From assembly GCF_000499845.2 (NCBI RefSeq), contig NC_023750.2, positions 3,115,913-3,179,912 on the forward strand: a stretch of 64,000 nt of DNA. The letters run 5' to 3'. Origin of the DNA: Phaseolus vulgaris. Lineage: Eukaryota; Streptophyta; Magnoliopsida; Fabales; Fabaceae. Both the position numbers and the translations under genes were made by a program. This document shows, piece after piece, positions 48,201 through 59,236 of the stretch (positions are counted from its first letter, which is position 1; each line of letters opens with the position of its first letter). The notes under the pieces are model-generated. The model had not been told where the DNA came from, did not search any database, and saw only the letters and a program-made list of their open reading frames with translations.

Positions 48201-49666
48201 CCCCACGATACCAATAAAGCCCATCTTTCCATTCACCTGCTCCAATCAGCGTCCTCGAAGTGCGGTCCTGTATAATACACAATTTATCAGTGAATGTTAC
48301 AACACAATTTTCTTCATCCGTCAATTGAGGTACTGAAAGTAAATTGCATTTTAATTTGGGAACATAAAGGACATTTTTCAATTCAAGTCCTTTTTCGAGA
48401 GTCACTGTTCCCTGTTCGCAAGCTAGAACACGTTCACCATCGGGTAACCCTACGGGGCACCCTTGTATAGTTTCCTTTTCACTCAAATTTTCCAGTGACC
48501 CGGTCATATGGTTTGATGCCCCACTGTCAATAATCCACAAATCCCAAATGCTCTTACCAGTCATTTTCTCTGATTCATTTGATTTTTGTTTGCTGATCAT
48601 ATCAACCAGTACCTTCCATTGTTCATTGGTCAGACCTGCCATCTCAAGTTTCTTGTCGTCATTGTTGGCTTGACTGTTGCTTCCACTAGCGTGTGCCACA
48701 TTTGCACGTGTCGGGTTACCTTTGTTTCGCATCCCTTGGCGGCCCCTGCCGTTCCATTTGCCTTCACTTTTTGGTCTGTCACCCCACCATTCGGGATATC
48801 CGATCAATTGGAAGCATCCCTTCATGTTGTGACCATTTTTACCGTAATGACTGCACGTCATTAATTTTTCTACCATATCTCCACGCCCTTTTTCTTTGTA
48901 GTTGGCCTGCATCGCGAGACCCACGACCAACCCCCTTTCTTCCGTTGATTTGGCCATCATTCTCACTCTTTCTTCTTGTACCAACATAGCATATACGCGG
49001 TTCAGAGATGGCAATGGGTCTGAGGCCAGAATGTTTGATCTTACTGTCCCGTAGCTTGCGTCATCCAACCCCATAAGGAGTTGATGAACCTTCTCCTCCT
49101 CCCTTCGTTTTTCCAACTGAGCACCAAACCCACACTTGCATCCACCACACGTACAAGATGGAATTTTGTCACTGTTAGCAAGCTCATCCCAAAGGACCTT
49201 CAATTTTCCAAAGTAAGTTGCCACCACCATTCCCTCCTGCTTGCATTTTGACAAGTCCGACCTTAGTTGTTGAATTCTAGGTCCATTCACGACCGAGAAT
49301 CTTTCTTTAATGTCTTCCCACAAGTTATGTGCAGTCTCAGCATATGCTACTGTGGATCGTAAGCTTGGTTCAATGGTGTTTAGAATCCAAGAGACAATCA
49401 TGGACTGCACGGTCCACCAATCTTCAAGGTCGGGTGCCTCATCCTCTGGTTGGATATGTGTTCCATCAATGAAGCCCCATTTTCTCCGGGCATGAAGGGA
49501 GATCTTTACTGCTCTTGCCCATTCGTCGTAATTTTCTCCGCGCAATTGGACTTATGTTTCCGGGATTGTCACTCGCGTTGAGATCATATGGCGAGTAGGT
49601 CTTCTTAGCACCTCCTCCTTCGTGCTCTGCTTTGTTGGCATTATTCTTTTCTGGTGCATCTGCCAT
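45249..49666 (-). pseudogene. Copia gag-pol polyprotein, broken frame
   Basis: It begins at 49666 (MADAPEKNN...). Domains in order: UBN2-type gag; zinc knuckle CSHYGKNGHNMKGC (the first Cys-x2-Cys is now Cys-x2-His); protease DSGAS near 48520; GAG-pre-integrase WHQRLGHPS; integrase catalytic residues in HCDLWGPY, SDNGTEF and QNGRVERKH; RT with YVDD near 46200; RNase H with EYRSMAK and CDSQAALHIAKN; end near 45249. Lesions: an apparent 5-nt deletion near 49545, a 1-nt loss in a G run near 47600, a stop at 46591-46589 (a CGA-to-TGA type change), a stop at 46462-46460 (CAG-to-TAG type), and a shift near 45960. Not a host gene. Confidence 0.92.
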
Positions 49667-49717
49667 GGTTGTGCACCGTTGCCTTTGCTTTGTGTTTGTC
49701 GGGTATCAGAGTTTTGT

Positions 49718-49729
49718 GCTCTGATAACA
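49718..49729 (-). other. Primer-binding site of the copia element
   Basis: In sense orientation TGTTATCAGAGC lies directly after the 5' LTR. It matches the tRNA-iMet complement TGGTATCAGAGC at 11 of 12 positions. It can also pair with TATCAGAG at 49704-49711 to make an 8-bp stem. Confidence 0.85.
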
Positions 49730-49973
49730 TGAAAGAATATTTTCTGTTTTATTCAATCTGTCTTTCATCTATAGCAATGATACATATATATAACCAGAGC
49801 ATTAGAACCGTACAGAACCGTACAGATTCTTTTTCTAACATAACATCTGTAATTAAGACTAATTATAGACCCATTAATAATGATTATATTCCTATAATTA
49901 AGTCTAATTATAGACTCATTAATAGTGATTATATTCCTGTAATTAAGTCTAATAATGATTTTGTCCGATAATA
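49730..49973 (-). repeat. 5' LTR of the copia element
   Basis: 244 bp, from TATTATCGGAC to ATTCTTTCA in sense orientation. It is nearly identical to 44989-45242. Confidence 0.93.
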
Positions 49974-49978
49974 AAAGA
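49974..49978. repeat. Target-site duplication (AAAGA), right
   Basis: Matches 44984-44988. Confidence 0.9.
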
Positions 49979-50462
49979 TATAGGCCTAAATTGATAAGTT
50001 GTTACGAGTTATCCACCTTAGACATCAGGTTATAAAGTAATTATTGCAGCCAATAAGAATTTATCTAGTCACCTAAAATTCATTAAAAGCCTTAAATAGG
50101 TCATCTTTAATCCTTTCTCATTGGTTCTTTCCAAAACTAAAATTAAACATATTCGATCCCGAACTTTTACAACTATCACGGTTCCACATTGTCGATTTAA
50201 TTTCAGAGCCCGTAATACCAACTATCAATCTTGTATTTTCCTTGTTTGTAATTTTATGAAAACTTACACCATCTAACCTAACTTGGATTCCTTCAACCTC
50301 ACTTAACTTATCCTCAAAAATATTTTGAACTTCATTCTTAACCATAACATGGTCCTCACACCAACTCCCGTTCACTATTAAACCATTTATAGCATTACAT
50401 GTTCTCCTCCACTTTTTCACAGAATGGTAGTATTTGAATTTGTGTCTCCCATCTATAGCCAT
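49979..50462 (-). pseudogene. LINE remnant, region upstream of RT and start of RT (split by copia)
   Basis: The minus strand encodes FKYYHSVKKWRRTCNAINGL, GSWCEDHVMVKNEVQNIFEDK, VSFHKITNKENTRLI and FNFSFGKNQ, which is the linker before RT of plant L1 elements. Frame breaks follow, and then the beginning of the RPISL block, where the copia insertion sits. The remainder is at 44500-44983. Confidence 0.75.
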
Positions 50463-50520
50463 TTAATCCTTTCCTTTTCACTATCCAAGGCCTCTTGTTT
50501 ATCATTTCTAGTTTTCCCAA

Positions 50521-50825
50521 GGGTGTTTCTCTCCCTGCACCCATATTTTTAAAAAAGACTATTTTACCCATTTTAAAAATGATTTTCAGTTAATTTTTTA
50601 GAATTTTTCACACTTTTCGAAATATATTTTATGATTTTTGGAATTATCATTCTGAAAAATGTGTTCTAGAAATAATATTTTCGAATGATTTTTTGTATTC
50701 GAGATTTTCAATTTTAAAAATATCTTTTTTTTTATTGAACACCACTATTTTGAAATCACTCAAACTTGTTAAGGGTAATTTGGATATTTCAAAGAATATA
50801 GGGTGCAGGAGAAAAAAAGTAAAAG
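50521..50825. mobile_element. Putative MITE with ~18-bp terminal inverted repeats
   Basis: The left end TTTCTCTCCCTGCACCCAT is inverted at the right as ATAGGGTGCAGGAGAAAAA. The ~300 bp between are AT-rich and non-coding. Target duplication not resolved. Confidence 0.5.
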
Positions 50826-53090
50826 TGCAGAAAGAAACATCATTTTTCCAAAAATATTGGTAAAAAATATTGGATGGGTTCTGGGCCACCTCTTTAATAT
50901 GTTGGGCCAAAGCTATTGGGTCTTCATTTGTCGCTTTGTGACCTTCCTTACTTTTGCAATTTGAACTGGGCAAATTCTCTCTAGAACATATCAATTTCAA
51001 CCAGTATTCCATTTGTAATTAAAATGATAAAAACATTTTTGTAAAATGATGAAAATGAATTTAAATAAAGAGATGTGAATAAAAAATATATTTGGATATT
51101 TTTTTGAAATACATTTCTGAACTTGAATTTTTGGAACACATTTCTGAATTCCATAATTTTTCTTTTGAAATGCATTTTCAGATTTTGTATTTTGGATTTT
51201 CTATTAGTTCTTTAATAAGTTAATTAAAAAATTCTCTTATAACACTACAACAAGATAATAATTAAATAAAAATTAATTTTAAAAAATAAATAAATAGTTA
51301 TTACATTAATTAAATTAAATATTATTATTAACAACATTTATAAATTATTTTTTTAAATTAATGTCTAATTTAGTTAATATAATAATTAATTAATTATTTT
51401 TAAAATTAATTTTTATTTAAGGATTTTCTAATAATCTAATAATATTTTTCTCTTTACAAACTTAAATGTCAGAAAAAATTAAAATTTGTGATTGAACAGT
51501 AATTTGTAAGCTCCACGTGTTTTTTTTTTTTGAGCTAAAGAATTGCAAAAATGATTATCAATTTGTGGCCTTTGTTGGTGTAAAATGGCAAAAGAAAGAA
51601 ATAAAAAAAAAAAGAAGAAGAAAGAAAGTGATTTGTCTATAAAAGACATAAGAAATAGCTACGTGTGAAGAGTGGAAGAAGATACACATATATATTTTTT
51701 TTGTTCTCACTTGAAGGAGGTGTTTCCAACCAGGTGTGGAAGAAACAAAATATTGCATTCAAGTTCTGTGAACTTTAATATAAGTGTCTATAAACCACAC
51801 GTAATATGAGACTTTTGTGCATATAAAAATACATTTAAAATTCTTAAGTTAGGGCAGTTACTAGAAAATTTTAAAAGAAAAAGACATAATTTTATCACTG
51901 TACAACAATATTGGTTGTCTCTTTAACATGTCCTACCATAATTTTGTTCATAAGAAAAAAGAGGAAAACATTTAAATTTAAACAGATTTTTGGTTTGGTA
52001 AAATTTGACTTATTATATAAGTGTTTCTGTCATAGAATATGAAAATGAATGAGAATGAAATGGAATCATACACTTAGAGATGACAATAAGCAAAATTGTG
52101 ATTTGAAAGCTGAATTTGAATGTAAGAAAAAAAAAGTGGTGCATGTATTTGGAGAAATCACTGGATACTAATTAGGACACTTATCAATTCAACCTAATTT
52201 CGTTCATACATTAAATGTGATAAGATATATGGAAAAAATTTATTCTTTTCAATTTTAGTATTATTATTATTATTATTATATATTAATATATAAGAAAAAT
52301 AAATAGACTCCTCTTAATTTTATATATATAATTTTTGTAATGTAATTGTTAGATGGATGAAGATAGATCTTAAATATGTAAATATGCAGGTTTTATCTAA
52401 TGGCTGGATAGTTTGGATTTTAATAAGTATTTCATATTTATTAATTTTTATTATTTATAAAAAAATATTAAGTTTTGATAGAAAATTATTTATGATGGTA
52501 TAATTAGATTATTCCTCCTCATTTGGTTAATTTTTTTAATTGAGTTATCATTAGTTTTTTTTTTTTATGATTTATAAATTATTTTGTATTAAAAATAATT
52601 ACTAGTTCCATCGAAAATCTTGAATATAATATATATAGAGTGAGTATTTCTTTTTCAAATGTTTATTTAAAATGAAATAGACACGTATATTGTGATCTAT
52701 TTTAATATTTTTCCTTTGGGTGTACTATTAAACATTTTTTGTTACTATTTAGCGAAATTAATTTTGAGATTGTTTGAATTTGTGTGCTACCTATGTACTG
52801 GGAGGTTTTAATCCAGAGGAAGACTAGTATATGGGAATATGCATGTACAAGTATTATATTTTGCTGCATTTAAAAAAAATATTAAATAAAAATTAACTTT
52901 AATAATAATAAATAAATAATTATTATATTAATTAAATTAGAAATTATTTTAAATATTAAAAAGTTATTGATATGTAAAATTATTTCTATTATTAATAAAT
53001 GTCTTTAAATTAGTATCTAATTAACTAACATATTATAATAACTAAAGAAGTACATATTGTAAATTCTATGAATAGTTAACATCTCATCTA
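50826..53090. other. AT-rich intergenic DNA with fold-back repeat copies
   Basis: No supportable gene. Two degraded members of the fold-back MITE family are visible, at about 51243-51440 (left end CACTACAACAAGATAATAATT) and about 52870-53040. The rest is AT-rich with an ATT microsatellite near 52260-52280. Confidence 0.45.
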
Positions 53091-53099
53091 ACTCGAAAA

Positions 53100-53862
53100 A
53101 TAAATTTCTTTGATTGCCCTTTCATGCTAACTCCTCTTCAGAAGACCTTTGTTTTAAGCAGGACATTGAAAATTTGAGATTTGAAAGAAGAAAGCTCAGA
53201 CAAAACCGAGGAGATTTAAAAAAAAAGATTAGATCCTACCTCACCCAACTCTCAATCTCATACAAAAACAAAGTGAAGGAATGGATGAAAACATAAATAA
53301 TGAAGGTGGACGGATTGTTAATCCTCAAAGAAGAGCTTTGGGAGACTATGGTATTCAACCAAGACCAATATATTTTCAAACATATTCATGCCCGCTACAA
53401 CAAGATCGCGGAAAATGAAGCCAACATTTTTTAACTTAATCAATAGCCATCAATTCATAGGATTGGATCATGAGGATCCTTATACTCATTTATCCACTTT
53501 CTATGAATTGATAGGTACCATGAGATTTGAAGAAAGGGATCTAGAATCAATGTATATAAGATTATTCTCTTTCTTATTGGGTGACAAAGTTAAGAGTGAC
53601 TTAAATCCTATCCAAACCACAATTTGAATAGCTGGAATGATGTTGAAGAAAAGTTTCTAAACAAGTTTTGTCCACTCTCTCGCTTGATTAAATCTAAATA
53701 TGATATTCATGCAAGGACCAGATGAGCCTTTATGTGAAGCCCGAGAGCGCACATGTCTCCATAATATTATATTCTTTGTTAGGGCTCATTGATCAACACT
53801 ATGCACAATCATATTAGTATCCATAATGGCTTTTCATGACCACACACAATAATGTTCATTGT
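53100..53862 (+). pseudogene. Ty3/gypsy gag remnant
   Basis: In pieces over two frames the plus strand gives NEGGRIVNPQRRALGDYG, ANIF-like/FNLINSHQFIGLDHEDPY, HLSTFYELIGTMRFEERDLE, SMYIRLFSFLLGDKVKSDL, WNDVEEKF-type text and GPDEPLCEARER. This is the order of a plant gypsy gag capsid region, broken by frameshifts and stops. The last 222 bp (53641-53862) are repeated at 57278-57496, on the other side of SURNod19 copy 2. Confidence 0.7.
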
Positions 53863-55283
53863 TATTTAATACTTTGATGTGATTTCTTTCTTAATATTTA
53901 TGATTTTTAATTTTTTTTAAATTATTTAATTAATATTTAGAAGAATATAGACGTAAGTATAGACATACCTATTATTCAATAGGGTGAAAATGAGACAAAA
54001 ATTACATACCCACTAGATATGAGAATAAGGATACAGATAAAATTTTACTTCAAGAGTAAAACTTATACTCGTCTCACCCTGTATCACTCCTACTTTAAAT
54101 ATTACAAAAATAAATTCTTGTAAGTAGAACATTTACTTAGTCATTAGTCATATAGAAGAGTTTCATATTATATTCAACCACATGCTTTACTGAAATTAAC
54201 TTAATTTGATTTCTTGGTGTTTCATTATATATGAAAAACCTTAACAATCTAATCTTTGGAGCATAGCCTTCAAGTTTTGTTTTATTTAATCTGAAATTTG
54301 AACTCTAATGACTTTCACGGTTAGTTTTAAAATAAATTTAAATTATATAAAAATATAATTTTATTCACCACTAAAATATTAAAATACTATGAACAATGAA
54401 AAAAAATATCATCCCTCCTGAATGTTATATGTAATAATATCAACACGTATAAAATTTTCGTATCCCTTATATGTAATAATATCAGCATGTATAAAATTTT
54501 CGTTTCCATAAAATATGTTAGGTGTTCTCTCCTTCTGTAGTTATTAATTAATCTAATTTATTAATGTTATTGCTATTTTATTTCTTAAATCAAATTAGAG
54601 TATTAAATTGTTTCTTTTACTTTTCTTCCAAATTTACTATATTTTACATGAATCTAAATTAAATATTTATTTAAATATTTTTTTATTACATTTATATAAT
54701 TATATTTTTCATTTTCTTCTGTTAAACAGTTAAAACTTACAATCATTACACAATGTATAAATATTGCTTATTAAAAAAAGAAATTCCACTAAAAGTTAAA
54801 CCATACCAAATTTGCTTAAACAGATTGTTAATTGAACTGGTTTAATACCTATAAATAGTCATAAGAGTTTTCTAATAGGTTTGTACATGTGTAAAACTAC
54901 ATCTACACATGTTAATTTGGGCTTAAAGTAAAATGAAAACACCTTATACATTCAAATAAAAGGAGACAATCAACATCGATTTAAAATTTAGTTATGCCAG
55001 ATATATCACTATCAAGTCATCTATCATATATAAAACTAGCAATTAATTGCATATACACATAAATTTACACGAATCTAAACGATCATACATCTTCAGCTAA
55101 GACCGAAGCATCATCATGATTAGCCAATTATCTTCTTCTTATATGGTTTGCAACTTTTGTTATCAATGTTCTATTATTTCACCCTTTCATTTAAATCTTA
55201 TTTGATTCACGTGTTTTTACCACATGAATAACATTGGATACATATTTTCATGGCTAATGTTAACGTTTTATGGGTAGGTTAAC

Positions 55284-56836
55284 ATGAAGACTCTCTCTAA
55301 AGTAGCAATAACTTTATTATCAATGATGATGTTGCTTCCTAGCACAACACACTCAATTGTTGTAGAGTCCAATGAAAGCTATATCAAATCAGCTACTTTT
55401 TTGTCCGAAGAGTTTGAAGTGGGACCAGGAAAAATTGCAGTGAAAACATTATTAGATATTGACTTTCCAAAGGGTCACATTGGGGTCAAAAGTTTTGATG
55501 TTGAAGTAGTTGATGAAGATGGTAAATCTGTACCTTTGTATGAAGCTTACCTTCATCATTGGTTTGCTGTAAAATATATTGAGAATATCACCATGTCACA
55601 CTACATTAAACAATCTCACGACCTTCGCAATGGTATCGAATTCGAAAGGAATGATGGTATGTGCCAAGGTTTTTTGCTTCCACATTATTGGGGCTTGGGA
55701 GGAGAATCACGAGGAACATCCTCAAATCTTCCAAATCCTTTTGCAGTTGAATTAGGTAATCCTACAAAATTAAAGGATGGGTTTAAAGAAAAATGGTTAT
55801 TTAGCATCATGGTTATTGATACCCGTGGTGCACATGATAGAAAAGGTTGTTCAGAGTGTAGGTGTAAGCTTTTAAATCTCCCAAAGAACTTTTACAATGT
55901 TACAATGGGCATTAATGGTCAATTATTGCCAAGAAATTATAAAGGAGGACTATTTTGTTGTCAAGACAACTTACAGTGCAAATTAAGAAATGATTTCCAT
56001 GGCCCAACAAGAAAGCTTTCCCTAAGATACAAAATAAGGTGGGTTGATTGGGATGAACACCAAATGCCTCTTAGGTTCTATATACTTGATTCAACTGATC
56101 GTGTAAGATCAAATGGTTCTACACTAATTCATGATTGTCAGGTAGATGATTTATTCAATATATACTATACTTTAAAAATATAAGAAAACTTTTGAGACTC
56201 ACTTATATTTTAAACAAAATTATTAGGCTATTAATTACATTTTTTCGTGGATAAGTGAGTAACATAAATTTCTCAATTTCTTATAGGCAGAATATACTAT
56301 TCCAAGAAATCATAATAGTGATTCCCCTCACGTTAAGAAAGCAAACATCCCAATGACAAAAGGTGGCTATCTTATATATGGCACTGCTCATATGCACACC
56401 GGTGTTGTCAATACTACTTTATATGGACAGGTAATATTTGAATTTATTTTTTGTATTCCTATCTAATATATATCAGGTAGATAACCTTATGCTAAATTTT
56501 TTGTTCTTCATAAATTTGTTAATAATAAGATTTGTTGATAAGTAAATTAACTATTTTAATGCATCCTCTCTAAATTTATGTTTTTGCTTAACTTAGGATC
56601 GAAGGGTTTTATGCACTTCAAATCCAAAATATGGAACTGGAAAAGAAGCAGGAAATGAAAATGGTTACCTAGTTGGAATGTCAGTTTGCTATCCAAAACC
56701 TGGTTCTATCAAGATTAAAGACGGCGAAATTCTAACATTAGAATCCATATACGAAAACAAGTTTCGTACTGGGGCTATGGGGCATTTCTATATTTATTTG
56801 GCAGATCAAATACCAAACAAAAATTTGACAATTTGA
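55284..56836 (+). CDS. SURNod19 family protein (stress up-regulated Nod 19), copy 2
   Basis: Second copy of the gene at 32782-34334. Exons 55284-56141, 56287-56430 and 56597-56836 encode 413 aa with the same phase-0 junctions. I count 11 amino-acid differences from copy 1: residues 3, 10, 20 (all in the signal peptide), 103, 116, 151, 216, 242, 261, 348 and 368. H91-H92, H321, H323, M395, all cysteines and both glycosylation sequons are unchanged. The optional upstream mini-exon (55116-55145, then acceptor at 55277) is conserved too. The frame is intact, which suggests selection or a very recent duplication. Its flanks carry pieces of a gypsy gag on both sides. Confidence 0.9.
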
Positions 56837-56999
56837 TGTGAACTATTTATTTATCTTTCTTTAATAACTTATTTAATTTGTAGTTTACATGTAATTCGTA
56901 AATAGTGGTTCTAAATTATCACTGTGTATTAATGTTGTTTTACTTTTAATCCATTGTTTGGTTTATGATTGTGTTAGTTTTGGTACACAAGTATCTTGT

Positions 57000-57001
<2 letters not shown>

Positions 57002-57041
<40 letters not shown>
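57002..57041. repeat. (TA)n microsatellite, expanded in block copy 2
   Basis: About 20 TA units, where block copy 1 has only about five (34503-34514). Confidence 0.9.
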
Positions 57042-57044
<3 letters not shown>

Positions 57045-57277
57045 TCTATCACAATATTTGTTATGTTAACAAGATACTAAAAATATAATATACCAATTGA
57101 GCTTATAATTGAAAATAAGATGTTGTGAACCTAACGCCAATCTAAGTTCAAGAATAAGAAAAGAATTTTGCAATGTGAACTACAAATCGCTCCAAAATGA
57201 AGATGATGAAAAAAAGAACAAATATAAAGTTAAAAATGAATAAGCGATTATAATACGAAAGATAAAGAATTTTTGTA

Positions 57278-57496
57278 TGTTGAAGAAAAGTTTCTAAACA
57301 AGTTTTGTCCACTCTCATGCTTTATTAAATCTAGATATGATATTCATGCAAGGACCAGATGAGCCTTTATGTGAAGCCCGAGAGCGCACATGTCTCCATA
57401 ATATATTCTTTGTTAGGGCACATTGGTCAACACTATGCACAATCATATTAGTCTCCATAATGGCTTTTCATGACCACACACAATAATGTTCATTGT
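57278..57496 (+). repeat. Second copy of the gypsy gag fragment
   Basis: This is a direct repeat of 53641-53862 (mid-90s percent identity by eye). It encodes the same broken gag text and ends at AATGTTCATTGT in both. It starts at the base following the end of the SURNod19 block. Confidence 0.9.
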
Positions 57497-57919
57497 CAAA
57501 TCAGTCATCGATAAAAAAATTCTCAAGCCGCACAACATAATAATGTGCATTTTCGCATCAATCCTCTGTAATTACTTTTTGTCACGACCATGCCTCAAAA
57601 ATAGATTCAACGTGTTAGGAATCTCACCAACACAAATGTACTCCATTTTCTCATTTAATGTGCGCACAATAACACTCGTAATAAATTTTTCAACTATTTT
57701 GTATTACTTGTAATACACACATTTCATTTCACACGTTTAAAACAATCATCTTAATCTATATTTGAATTATTCTCCAACTATAAATTCAGGCATCCACCAC
57801 CACATCACTTTAAAACCATTTAGTTAACACAAAGCCTTCACACCATATAAACAAATTTCCTCTTTTCCAAAAATTTTGCTTTCATCTTCAAATGGAGAAA
57901 CTTTGCATAACATATATTG

Positions 57920-58363
57920 AGAATTTTTTCAATTTAGATCTTATTGTTGCCATTGCAAATGGTCACATAATAGAAAATGATGAAGGCTTCCACTTTGAAT
58001 GTCCATTACGTAAATTGTTTTGCATCCCTCAATTGTACCTTCTTTCATTTAAAAGAGAAATTTTGTGACACTTTGGGACTTCTAGATCATATGATATTAA
58101 CAAAGTTGTACTACTGTCAACCTCAAATAACCACACATGGTCAAATTAGGTATGATGTTGTTCACACAATAATTGATGAAAATGTTTCTCAATTGTTAAC
58201 TTGGAAATCTCAATTTGCATTTTCTATGATGACTAAATTGTATGTCAAGTTAACAAGATGTATAGAGAAAATTGTGTTGCTTATAATTGCAACCATCACA
58301 TCCAGCTTTTCCACAAATCAAGACCTAATCAATTCAACTGAAGCAATAATCTACTGCAGATGA
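57920..58363 (+). pseudogene. Possible Mutator-like transposase N-terminal fragment
   Basis: Two overlapping frames give VAIANGHIIENDEGFHFECP, then TFFHLKEKFCDTLGLLDH, KLYYCQPQ, IRYDVVHTIIDENVSQLL and MMTKLYVKL. Spacing and hydrophobic pattern resemble the N-terminal domain that precedes the MULE transposase core in plants (an NG-x-I start, an LKDKI-like helix, a Y-x2-P step, a DDDV-like acidic turn and an LYV strand). There is a frameshift near 58000 and nothing of the catalytic core. Weak assignment. Confidence 0.3.
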
Positions 58364-59035
58364 CTTATCCAATGAATCAACATAAAAGAAAGTTTAAATG
58401 GTTACGGTCTAACTTACACACGTGTCAACCCTAAAAGAATGTTAATCTCACATAACTACTCTTTAATAAACTATTTCACAATGTATAAAAAAATATTACA
58501 ATATCAAAACTAAAAACAAATTACAAAAATAAACTATCAATATCCAATTAGAGTTGTCAATAAAAAATTTAACACAATACAAATACAAAATAAAAGTGAT
58601 GTCCAACAAATAATTAACAATTAAAAGAGTGCTCAAATTCTTAACACAGATGTGACATGTGAATTTTCAAATTGTTTTCCTACAAGACAAAATTATATTT
58701 TAACCACACATAATTTTCAATTTTTTCCTAAAAACCATTTCAAATTTATTACCTCCAATTTTATTTCAACTTTTTAAATTAATTTTCTATCAAACCATTT
58801 TTTATATTTTTTCTATTCTATTTTTTTCCATTCTTCTTTATCACTTCTCCTTTTTTTTATCGGCTTCTTTATCACTTCTCTACTAATTGGAAAAATAAAT
58901 GCCAACCACTTTTTGGAATTCGTCCACTAGATAATAACATTTCGATGTAGTTTGGTATTCAAAATCATAAATGCATATCTTCTTACGCTTGCTTGGAACT
59001 TTGCATATAACAACAAACCTTGGTCTTTTTTTCCT
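58364..59035. other. AT-rich intergenic DNA
   Basis: Nothing recognisable. Confidence 0.4.
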
Positions 59036-59059
59036 GAAAGCCAGAGTTCTTAAATGAAA

Positions 59060-59235
59060 ATATGAGTTTAGAATGGTTTATAGATCCTCATCTCTTTGGT
59101 CTGGAATTAAGCAGTTTAATTCTACTATACTTGATTATACTTCTTGGCCTGTTGGTACAAGTACTTTTATTAATTTCTAGAATGATAAATGGTGTTCTTC
59201 TACTTCTTTAGCAAATATGGCATGGTTTAATTGTT
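59060..59235 (+). pseudogene. LINE ORF2 C-terminal fragment
   Basis: The plus strand encodes SSSLWSGIKQFNSTILDYTS, WPVGTSTFINF, a stop and NDKWCSS. This is the region before the zinc-finger-like end of plant LINE ORF2. The block at 59237-60310 cuts it from the RNase H fragment that follows. Confidence 0.55.
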
Positions 59236-59236
59236 T

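Larger units (their letters stand above)
44989..49973 (-). mobile_element. Ty1/copia LTR retrotransposon, complete ends, recently inserted
   Basis: A 4,985-bp element with LTRs at 49730-49973 (5') and 44989-45242 (3'), a primer-binding site, a polypurine tract and perfect 5-bp target duplications. The internal order gag, protease, integrase, RT, RNase H is copia type. The LTRs differ by about four substitutions plus one 10-bp duplication, which points to a recent insertion. The reading frame is nevertheless broken in several places, so it is not autonomous. It lies inside an older LINE remnant. Confidence 0.95.
54254..57277. repeat. Duplicated ~3-kb block, copy 2 (contains SURNod19 gene)
   Basis: Counterpart of 31790-34750, conserved through promoter, introns and 3' flank. 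It ends at GATAAAGAATTTTTGTA (57277), directly followed by a gag fragment. Confidence 0.9.

Noticed and set aside
48586..48989. Plus-strand 92- and 98-aa frames
   Set aside because: Antisense of the copia gag zinc-knuckle region.
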